DNA from: AC-32 sp035518635
GTDB taxonomy: Bacteria > Actinomycetota > Thermoleophilia > Gaiellales > Gaiellaceae
Assembly (NCBI GenBank): GCA_035518635.1
Contig: DATIXI010000045.1
Location: 1-37,937, forward strand
Length of the DNA: 37,937 bases
Direction: 5' to 3'
Positions 1 to 5,834 of this stretch are shown here, piece by piece. Position numbers and translations under genes: made by a program. The notes under the pieces are model-generated. The model was given only the letters and a program-made list of their open reading frames with translations. It was not told where the DNA came from and did no database searches. How positions within the stretch are numbered: the first letter of the stretch is position 1; every line of letters starts with the position of its first letter.

Positions 1-16
1 CCCGCCGGGAGCGACG

Positions 17-421
17 ATGCCGTTCGTTGCGCCTGACCCGGACGTGCTCCAGGTCATCCTCTCCCCGATTCGCCCATACCGGCCTGGCGACAAGGTCTGG
101 ACGAGCAGCGACCAGGTTCCCGCTCCCGCTCAGCCCGATGCAAACGGCTGCCAGCGCGTTCCCTCGAGCGGCTACATCGGCTACCACGTCTACGCCTCGA
201 CGACCTACGAGTACTCGAACTACTGGTACTCGTCGGGGAGCTCGTCGAACGAGCCGTTTCACTGGTACATCCGGCGCCTGAGCGACGACCAGGCGCTCTA
301 CGACGGGCACTCCAACGGCGGCGGCGGCTCTCAGAGCACGACGTCCAACAACTGGGGCTGGCAGGTCCAGAACCTGGGCGCCGATCCACAGGCGTGGAAC
401 GCCTGTTACCAGACACAGTGA
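17..421 (+). CDS. Hypothetical protein, Ser/Tyr-rich (possibly 5'-truncated)
   Basis: I do not recognise this 134-residue protein. It is rich in Ser, Tyr, Asn and Trp (runs such as YSNYWYSSGSSSNEP and SNGGGGSQ), has three Cys, and looks like an extracellular or surface-type sequence, although no signal peptide is visible. The reading frame stays open to the left edge, so it may be the C-terminal end of a longer gene. The ATG at 17 does have a plausible ribosome site (GGGAG at 7-11). Its TGA shares its last base with the ATG of the next small ORF (TGATG at 419-423), which suggests translational coupling. Base composition is lower in GC than the genes to the right. No function is proposed. Confidence 0.5.
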   Translation: MPFVAPDPDVLQVILSPIRPYRPGDKVWTSSDQVPAPAQPDANGCQRVPSSGYIGYHVYASTTYEYSNYWYSSGSSSNEPFHWYIRRLSDDQALYDGHSNGGGGSQSTTSNNWGWQVQNLGADPQAWNACYQTQ

Positions 422-561
422 TGGGCCGTCTGAATTGCGTCAGATTCAACGATTCGAATCCCACGGAGTGCTACCACTCCGACAGCTACGCCAAGTCGAA
501 GTGTTCCAACAGCGATGACAATTCAGGCGTGACCTGGACTTGTCAAACGACGAAACCATGA
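421..561 (+). CDS. 46-residue Cys-containing small ORF, coupled to both neighbours
   Basis: This short ORF encodes MGRLNCVRFNDSNPTECYHS followed by a Ser/Asn/Thr-rich tail, 46 residues with four Cys (6, 17, 28, 42). Its ATG overlaps the stop of the upstream gene (TGATG), and its TGA (559-561) overlaps the ATG at 558 of the downstream gene (ATGA). Both junctions have the form seen in real operons elsewhere in this window, which is the main argument that it is translated. No signal peptide or known family is recognised. It could instead be the frameshifted tail of the upstream gene, since composition and Ser/Asn bias are similar. Confidence 0.4.
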   Translation: MGRLNCVRFNDSNPTECYHSDSYAKSKCSNSDDNSGVTWTCQTTKP

Positions 562-1262
562 AGATCGGCATTCGAGGTTTCTGGTTCGGTTTTGCACTCG
601 CGGTCGGAGCACTTCTGGCTGTCGCGGTGATCGCAGACGCGAGACAAACGCCGGGAAGCACAAGCTTTTCACGAACTGGAGCACATTCCAATCCGAGCGA
701 GCGACTTTCGCCAAGAGATAGCGCTGCTGGATTTGACCTTGAGGCACTGAGTGGGCCACGGACACAGGCCGATGATCTGCAGGGGATAGCGCTACAGACT
801 GCATCACACCTTCGCGACGGCGTTCCAAACGAGGCTGTAGATCCGGGGTCTTTCCTGCTTTCGGAGAGTCGCCTGCTGCTCTCGGACTTGGGTGCGAGAA
901 GTGGCAAGTTCTATGTCGTACCCACAAGCAAAGGCCAACTCTGCTACATCATCACTGGCTACTTGGACGCTGGCTGTGTCTCGCCTCATCCATTGGCTAC
1001 TCGCGGCATCGATTGGGGGCTCAGCGACAACGATGCTCTTGGTGCCGGCGACCCGCTCATCGTCCACGGACTCGTCGCCAATGACATCGCCGAGGTCGAT
1101 GTTCTCGTCGCCGGGCAGTCTGAGAGAGCGATACTCGCTAACAACGCGTTCTACCGAGACGTGGACGGATCGGCGTTCCCGGACGCCCTGGTCGTGACCT
1201 TCACTGATGGCCATCAGGCAAGGATCACGGTTCCGAGGCCACCGGAACCTGCGGCGCAGTGA
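558..1262 (+). CDS. Membrane-anchored or secreted hypothetical protein
   Basis: A 234-residue protein of unknown function. Residues 7-27 form one hydrophobic segment after a short basic start (MKIGIRGFWFG...), so it is probably a signal peptide or N-terminal anchor with the rest outside the cytoplasm. The C-terminal half (about residues 120-230) has a Cys pair (LCYIITGYLDAGCV) followed by a beta-rich domain with an LANNAF-type motif and a DALVVTFTDG strand. The same pattern recurs in the next, damaged gene, so the two are tandem paralogues. An in-frame TTG at 540 exists, but the ATG at 558 overlaps the upstream stop (ATGA) and begins exactly at the hydrophobic segment, so it is preferred. Confidence 0.6.
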   Translation: MKIGIRGFWFGFALAVGALLAVAVIADARQTPGSTSFSRTGAHSNPSERLSPRDSAAGFDLEALSGPRTQADDLQGIALQTASHLRDGVPNEAVDPGSFLLSESRLLLSDLGARSGKFYVVPTSKGQLCYIITGYLDAGCVSPHPLATRGIDWGLSDNDALGAGDPLIVHGLVANDIAEVDVLVAGQSERAILANNAFYRDVDGSAFPDALVVTFTDGHQARITVPRPPEPAAQ

Positions 1263-1683
1263 AACAGCAGGCTCCATTCCCCGACGCGGCTCACACCCAG
1301 CAGCCAGCTTTGTCTAGCCTCCAGACGCACGTCTCGCCGATAGCGGCTGCCGATTCGATGGCCGCCTTGACCGCGACCGCCACTGTGTCGCTACCGTCTG
1401 CTACCTGGATACATCCGGTCTTGCCGGGTGCGTGGATGCCTTCGACGACCAGGCACCGGTCGTCTTCCTGTCCAGGACGCCTACCAAGGCGGATGCGTCG
1501 GCAGACGGATACCTTGCTGGTCTTGCCCCTGATCGTGTGACCAGGGTCGAACTCGCCTCAGGCGGCAGCCGTGAGAACGGCGTCCTTAGGAACAACGCCT
1601 TCTTCTTCGAGCTGCATGGGCCGCCCGACAGCTTGATCGTCACGTACGACGACGGCTCAACCCAGGTCCTCGACGCGTATTGA
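1259..1683 (+). pseudogene. Frameshifted tandem paralogue of the preceding gene
   Basis: A GTG at 1259 overlaps the previous stop (GTGA) and opens a frame (MKQQAPFPDAAH...) that loses family resemblance around 1380. From about 1381 the frame one base earlier reads CYLDTSGLAGCV, then GLAPDRVTRVELA, LRNNAFFFEL and SLIVTYDDGSTQ, ending at 1683. These match, in order, LCYIITGYLDAGCV, LVANDIAEVDVLV, LANNAFYRDV and ALVVTFTDGHQ of the preceding protein. The second frame has a stop at 1315-1317, so it is not an independent full gene. The simplest reading is one gene carrying a single-base frameshift between about 1320 and 1390. Sequencing error or a separate short gene starting at the GTG at 1432 are alternatives. 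Confidence 0.5.
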
Positions 1684-1731
1684 AACGAGCGGCACAGTAG
1701 AAGTCGGCTAAGGGATCAATTCAGCCCGACG

Positions 1732-1793
1732 CGATCTAAGATCGTGCTCGATCGGTCAGCACTGACGCGCGCACACTTCGTCCTGACGTCAGG
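1732..1793. repeat. Cluster of three short palindromes in a convergent intergenic gap
   Basis: The 122-bp gap between the frameshifted gene and the convergent ligM-like gene holds CGATCT-A-AGATCG (1732-1744), GTCAG-CA-CTGAC (1755-1766) and the perfect CCTGACGTCAGG (1782-1793). None is followed by a T-run. They may form small transcript hairpins or be protein sites, and chance cannot be excluded. Confidence 0.3.
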
Positions 1794-1805
1794 GCATAGC
1801 AATGA

Positions 1806-3206
1806 CTAGGCGACTGCGGCCTTCGTCCTCCAGCCCTCGGCATAGGTGGTGCGCGCAACCTCCGAGTACGGACAGGGGCTGACGACCGCGCGCAGCTCGA
1901 CCTGCTTGTGTCGCTCGACGACGGGCTTCGACGAGCCGCCATTCTCCTCGCCCCAGACGAGCACGACCTCGGCGCCGATCTCGACGTCGACGTCGACCAT
2001 CGCGAGCGAGAGCGTCGAGCGCTCGTTGTAGCTGTAGCCCGAGAACGTCGACACGCCGATCATCTGGTCGCCGTGCATGACGCGGTCGTAGGGCCAGGTG
2101 GCGTAGTTGGAGAGCGGCAGGTCGATGTACTTGGCCGCGTCGCCCTTCTCGAAGAGCGTGCCCATCGCCTCGGCCACGTCCTCGCCGTTCCAGGCCAACG
2201 TGACCTTCTTGCGATCGGGCGAGTCGGCCATCTTCTGCAACGCGTCCTTGCCGACGAAGTCGTGGTCGAACTTCACGAACGGCCAGTACCCGAGGGCGTG
2301 CGGCGTGAGGTAGTAGTCCTCGATCGAGTCGGCGTAGTAGCTGCCGCCAAGCGATCCCGTACCTTCGTAGCCGTTGGCGGGGAGCCACTCGCGGTACGCC
2401 TTCAGCTCGTCGCCGGTGAAGATCGCCGGCAGCGGGCAGGGGATCCAGCCCGACTCGAGGGTGTTCGTCGCATAGACGCGGGAGCCGACGCGCTTCAGCC
2501 CGTGGTCCCGGCCGGCCTCCACGATCGCGGCCTCGACCTCCTCGCCTTCCTCCCACGGGCCGAACAGCTCGAGGCCCGGGGCACCCGACATGCCGTGGTG
2601 GAGCGCGCGCACCTTGTGGCCGGCGATCGTGATCTCGCCCATATTGAAGAACTTGATCTCGGGTAGCTTGCCGCCCGTCACGGCCTCCATGACCTCCATC
2701 GCGGTCGGGCCCTGAACCTGGAAGCGGTAGAGCTTGCGGCGGCCGGTCGGGTTCGCGGCCGTGCGCTCGTCGCGCTCGACCTCGACGTCGTAGTCGCCGG
2801 TCTCCGCGTGGTACTGCACCCAGTTGTGCGCCGACGGACGGCCGACGAGCGAGACGCTGTTCTCGTCGAGGAAGAAGAGGATGCCGTCGCCGATCACGTA
2901 GCCGTCCGGGTTGCAGCACACGAACTGCTTGGCCTTGTTGACGGCGAAGTTGTCGAACGTGTTCACGCCGAGGTCGGAGAGCAGCTTGATGACGTCGGGG
3001 CCCTTGATGTACAGGTCGGTCATGTGGTGCGACTGGTTGAAGAGCGCACAGCCTTCGCGCCACGCGACCTGCTCGTCCCGCCAGTTCGTGAACTCGGCCG
3101 GGACCGCGGGATAGACGTACGGCCCGATCTGCGAGTTGCGCGCCAAGTCGACCGGATCGACGGCCTGCAGCAGCTCCTCGAGGTTTCCGTAGCTCGTCCC
3201 CTGCAT
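1806..3206 (-). CDS. ligM: LigM-like tetrahydrofolate-dependent aromatic O-demethylase
   Basis: A 466-residue cytoplasmic protein of the GcvT/aminomethyltransferase fold. Length and sequence style match vanillate/3-O-methylgallate O-demethylase (LigM, about 470 residues) rather than GcvT (about 370). That family transfers the aryl methyl group of vanillate or 3-O-methylgallate to tetrahydrofolate. Visible landmarks are CALFNQSHHMTDLYIKGPD near residues 54-72, RFQVQGPTAMEVME near 161-174, LHHGMSGAPGLELFGPWEEG near 203-222, and NTLESGWIPCPLP near 249-261. The ATG follows a strong Shine-Dalgarno (GGGAGGGGAG). It is divergent from the hydratase-lyase gene across 53 bp, whose product vanillin, once oxidised to vanillate, would be its substrate. 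Syringate demethylase (DesA) or dimethylsulfoniopropionate demethylase relatives are less likely alternatives. Confidence 0.8.
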   Translation of the reverse strand: MQGTSYGNLEELLQAVDPVDLARNSQIGPYVYPAVPAEFTNWRDEQVAWREGCALFNQSHHMTDLYIKGPDVIKLLSDLGVNTFDNFAVNKAKQFVCCNPDGYVIGDGILFFLDENSVSLVGRPSAHNWVQYHAETGDYDVEVERDERTAANPTGRRKLYRFQVQGPTAMEVMEAVTGGKLPEIKFFNMGEITIAGHKVRALHHGMSGAPGLELFGPWEEGEEVEAAIVEAGRDHGLKRVGSRVYATNTLESGWIPCPLPAIFTGDELKAYREWLPANGYEGTGSLGGSYYADSIEDYYLTPHALGYWPFVKFDHDFVGKDALQKMADSPDRKKVTLAWNGEDVAEAMGTLFEKGDAAKYIDLPLSNYATWPYDRVMHGDQMIGVSTFSGYSYNERSTLSLAMVDVDVEIGAEVVLVWGEENGGSSKPVVERHKQVELRAVVSPCPYSEVARTTYAEGWRTKAAVA

Positions 3207-3219
3207 GGCTCTCCCCTCC

Positions 3220-3250
3220 CTGACAGTGGCCGCGACGCGGCCAGTCTAAT
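3220..3250 (+). promoter_or_regulatory. Promoter with perfect palindrome between -35 and -10
   Basis: Reading toward the hydratase-lyase gene, CTGACA (3220-3225) and TCTAAT (3245-3250) resemble -35 and -10 boxes with a 19-bp spacer. The spacer is almost filled by a perfect inverted repeat, TGGCCGC-GAC-GCGGCCA (3227-3243). A protein bound there would block the promoter, and on the other strand the same repeat lies just upstream of the ligM ribosome site. Operator function is inferred from position and symmetry only. Confidence 0.45.
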
Positions 3251-3259
3251 CTACGCCCC

Positions 3260-4087
3260 GTGGCGCCCAACTACGAGAACGTGACGGTCGAGCTCGACGA
3301 CGGGATCGCCTGGGTCACGCTCGACCGGCCCGAGAAGCGGAACGCCATGAACCCGGAGCTGAACGCCGAGATGGTCCAGGTTCTGCTCGAGCTCGACGCG
3401 AACGACGACTGCGGCGTGCTGGTGCTGACCGGGGCCGGCGACTCGTTCTCGGCGGGGATGGACCTGAAGGAGTACTTCCGGGAGGTCGACGAGCAGCCCG
3501 AGCACGTCCAGCGGCGCGTGCGGCGCGACTCGAACTACTGGCAATGGCGACTGCTACGCACGTACCCCAAGCCGACGATCGCGATGGTCAACGGCTGGTG
3601 CTTCGGCGGCGCGTTCACCCCGCTCTGCGCGTGCGACCTCGCCGTCGCCGCGGAGGAGGCGACCTTCGGGCTCTCGGAGATCAACTGGGGGATCCCGCCG
3701 GGAAGCCTCGTCAGCCGGGGCCTGGGAGAGATGGTCGGCGGGCGCCAGGCGCTTCTCTACATCATGACCGGCCGGACGTTCGACGGCCGGAAGGCGGCCG
3801 AGCTGGGCCTCGTCAACTGGAGCGTCCCGCGCGACCGGCTGCGTGGCGAGGTCGAGTCACTCGCGCGCGAGCTGCTGGAGAAGAACCCCGTCGTGCTCCG
3901 TGCCGCCAAGCTCGGCTTCAAGCACGCCCAGACGATGAGCTGGGACACCGCCGAGGACTACCTCTACGCGAAGCTCGAGCAATCGCAGTTCCTCGACTCG
4001 GAGCGCGGACGCGAGCAGGGGCTCTCACAGTTCCTCGACGACAAGTCGATCCGCCCCGGGCTCGAGACGTACAAGCGCAGCGACTGA
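3260..4087 (+). CDS. ech: Feruloyl/p-hydroxycinnamoyl-CoA hydratase-lyase
   Basis: A 275-residue crotonase-fold enzyme matching hydroxycinnamoyl-CoA hydratase-lyase (HCHL/Ech) almost end to end. It would hydrate feruloyl-CoA or p-coumaroyl-CoA and cleave off acetyl-CoA to give vanillin or 4-hydroxybenzaldehyde. Diagnostic stretches are AGMDLKEYFREVD (65-77), PTIAMVNGWCFGG (105-117), FGLSEINWGIPPG (136-148), YIMTGRTF (167-174) and QFLDDKSIRPGL (257-268). By alignment from memory with the Pseudomonas enzyme, catalytic Glu143 is Glu140 here, the phenol-binding Tyr75 and Tyr239 are Tyr72 and Tyr236, and Ser123 is replaced by Thr120. The GTG start has no clear Shine-Dalgarno and lies about 9 nt after a -10-like box. 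A feruloyl-CoA ligase and vanillin dehydrogenase are not in the window. Confidence 0.88.
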   Translation: MAPNYENVTVELDDGIAWVTLDRPEKRNAMNPELNAEMVQVLLELDANDDCGVLVLTGAGDSFSAGMDLKEYFREVDEQPEHVQRRVRRDSNYWQWRLLRTYPKPTIAMVNGWCFGGAFTPLCACDLAVAAEEATFGLSEINWGIPPGSLVSRGLGEMVGGRQALLYIMTGRTFDGRKAAELGLVNWSVPRDRLRGEVESLARELLEKNPVVLRAAKLGFKHAQTMSWDTAEDYLYAKLEQSQFLDSERGREQGLSQFLDDKSIRPGLETYKRSD

Positions 4088-4090
4088 GGC

Positions 4091-4504
4091 TCAGACGGTC
4101 TCGGGCTCCAGCCGTGCGGCCATCGCCTTGAGCACGCTCGACGAAAGCTCCGGGATCTCCTCCGCCAGGCGCCAGAACGCGCGGTCGGTGAGCACGAGCA
4201 GCGTGCTCGGCTCGGTCGAGGTCACGGTGGCGTTGCGGGGAGCGCCGGTGACGAGCGCGACCTCGCCGAAGAAGTCCCCCGCGCCGAGCTCGGCGATCTG
4301 AGCGCCGTCGCGCTCGACTTTTACCCCGCCGGAGGCGATCGCCACGAAGTCGTTCGTGTGCTTCCCCTGCGTGACGAGCTCGAGCCCGGCGGGGACGTCG
4401 ATCATGTCGGCGGAGGAGGCGACCGCCTCCACCTCGTCACCGCTGCAGTGAGAGAAGAGCGGCACCGAGCGAATCAGGTCGAACTTCTGGTCGCCGTGCG
4501 GCAC
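4091..4504 (-). CDS. Stand-alone cyclic-nucleotide-binding domain protein
   Basis: A 137-residue protein that is essentially one CNMP-binding beta-barrel (Crp/Fnr family) plus short helices: LIRSVPLFSHCS at the N-terminus, VTQGKHTNDFVAIASGGV, and the phosphate-binding-cassette region GDFFGEVALVTGAPRNATV (about residues 76-94) with the conserved FGE and the Arg that normally contacts the cyclic phosphate. There is no helix-turn-helix, so it cannot be a classical Crp activator. It may sense a nucleotide and act through a partner protein. Its stop is 3 bp from the convergent hydratase-lyase stop. The GTG start lacks a clear ribosome site. Such single-domain proteins are common in actinobacteria and their targets are mostly unknown. 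Confidence 0.75.
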   Translation of the reverse strand: MPHGDQKFDLIRSVPLFSHCSGDEVEAVASSADMIDVPAGLELVTQGKHTNDFVAIASGGVKVERDGAQIAELGAGDFFGEVALVTGAPRNATVTSTEPSTLLVLTDRAFWRLAEEIPELSSSVLKAMAARLEPETV

Positions 4505-4575
4505 GTGCCGATCTTAAACGGCCGCGCCGGCAAAGCCGACACGGCCTCTCATGGTCGGCGTCGCAAGCGAGCGCC

Positions 4576-5775
4576 TCAGACTCCTGCCCGCATCGAGTCG
4601 ATGTCCGAGGCGTCGTGGCCGTAGATCCAGGCGACGGCCCTCAGCGACCAGTCGGTGGAGCCGCTCGCCATCATCGCGTCGCGCTCCTCCTGCTCGGGGC
4701 CGTCGGGGAGGTGGAATCGAATTTTGTTCTGGGCCGAGAGCCCCTGGATCTTGGACGCGCGCGGGAGGCGGAGCTCCTCGTAGAGGCGCAACGCTTCCGG
4801 GATGTCCTGGCCTGTCTGAAGGCACGAGGCCAGCGTCGCCCCGTCCTCGATCGCCTGCGCCGCGCCCTGGGCCATGAACGGCAGCATCGGGTGGCACGCG
4901 TCCCCGAGCAGCGTGACGCGGCCGACCGACCAGCGCTCGAGCGGCGCGCGGTCGAACAGCGCCCAGATGAACGTTTCGTCGACCGAGCCGATGATCGTCT
5001 GCACCTGCGGGTGCCAGCCCTCGTACTCGGCCAGCGCGGCCGCGACATCGCCCTTGTCTGTCCACGACTCGCGGGTCCAGCTGTCCTGCTCGACGATCGC
5101 GACGAAGTTCACCAGGCGCGCGGCCTGGACGTAGTAGTGGACGAAGTGCTTGCCAGGCCCCATCCAGACCTGCGCGGTGACCTCGAGCTCGAGGTCGGCC
5201 AGCCGCTTGCTGGGGATCAGGCCGCGGTAGGCGACGCAACCCGTGAAGTTCGCGTCCTGCGGGCCGAAGACGAGCTCGCGCACGGTCGAGTGAATTCCGT
5301 CCGCGCCCACGAGCACGTCGGCACTCACCGGATCGACGCCCTCGAACCGCGCTTCGACCCGGTCGCCGAAGTCCTCGAGGCCTACGAGCCGGTGTCCTAC
5401 GTGCACCCGCTCCGGCGGAAGCGCGCCGAGCAGCGTCGCGAGCAGGTCGGCGCGGTGCATCTGGTACTGGGGGAAGCCGAACGCCTCGACGACGCCATCG
5501 GCCAGCGGCGCGCGCACGAGCGTCCGGCCGTCCTCCCAGCGGCGCTGGTGCCACGCGAGCGACTGCACGCCCAGCTCGGCCAGATCGTCCGCGAGCCCCA
5601 GGCCGTGGAGCACGCACGAGGCGTTGGGGCTGACGTTAATCCCGGCTCCGACCTCGCTGACGGTTCTCGCCTGCTCGTAGACGTCGACGTCGAACCCGGC
5701 CCGGTGGAGCGCGAGTGCTGCCGTCAGGCCGCCGATCCCTGCGCCGACGATTGCGATCGAGACGTCTGGCTTCAC
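4576..5775 (-). CDS. FAD-dependent aromatic monooxygenase (salicylate hydroxylase-like)
   Basis: A 399-residue class A flavoprotein hydroxylase. It shows the FAD dinucleotide motif IVGAGIGG (9-16), the DG motif around VGADGIHSTVR (156-166) that contacts FAD and NAD(P)H, and the second flavin motif GDACHPMLPFMAQGAAQAIEDG (starting at 291). The GDA-H-P-LP-AQGA-AIED pattern is typical of salicylate 1-hydroxylase, 3-hydroxybenzoate 6-hydroxylase and 6-hydroxynicotinate 3-monooxygenase. It would use NAD(P)H and O2 to hydroxylate, and possibly decarboxylate, a phenolic acid. In this island a vanillate- or hydroxybenzoate-derived acid is a reasonable substrate, but the exact one cannot be read from sequence. 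It is divergent from the phenol oxidase gene across 59 bp, suggesting shared control. Confidence 0.8.
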   Translation of the reverse strand: MKPDVSIAIVGAGIGGLTAALALHRAGFDVDVYEQARTVSEVGAGINVSPNASCVLHGLGLADDLAELGVQSLAWHQRRWEDGRTLVRAPLADGVVEAFGFPQYQMHRADLLATLLGALPPERVHVGHRLVGLEDFGDRVEARFEGVDPVSADVLVGADGIHSTVRELVFGPQDANFTGCVAYRGLIPSKRLADLELEVTAQVWMGPGKHFVHYYVQAARLVNFVAIVEQDSWTRESWTDKGDVAAALAEYEGWHPQVQTIIGSVDETFIWALFDRAPLERWSVGRVTLLGDACHPMLPFMAQGAAQAIEDGATLASCLQTGQDIPEALRLYEELRLPRASKIQGLSAQNKIRFHLPDGPEQEERDAMMASGSTDWSLRAVAWIYGHDASDIDSMRAGV

Positions 5776-5834
5776 CGGGCGGAACTGTAGGTCGTATGCT
5801 CGGCGCCACGAGGCGTGACCCTGGAGGTGATCGC

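Noticed and set aside
3206..3219. Shared leader of ligM and the S53 peptidase (GAGGGGAGAGCCATG-like, also near 37905-37918)
   Set aside because: The two leaders are nearly identical next to the start codon, but this is mostly a strong Shine-Dalgarno; one shared pair is not enough to infer common control.
1789..3270. Long antisense-frame reading frame (493 codons) overlapping ligM
   Set aside because: Arg/Gly/Ala-rich translation with no domain, in a shifted frame of a clear LigM-like gene; typical shadow of high-GC coding DNA.
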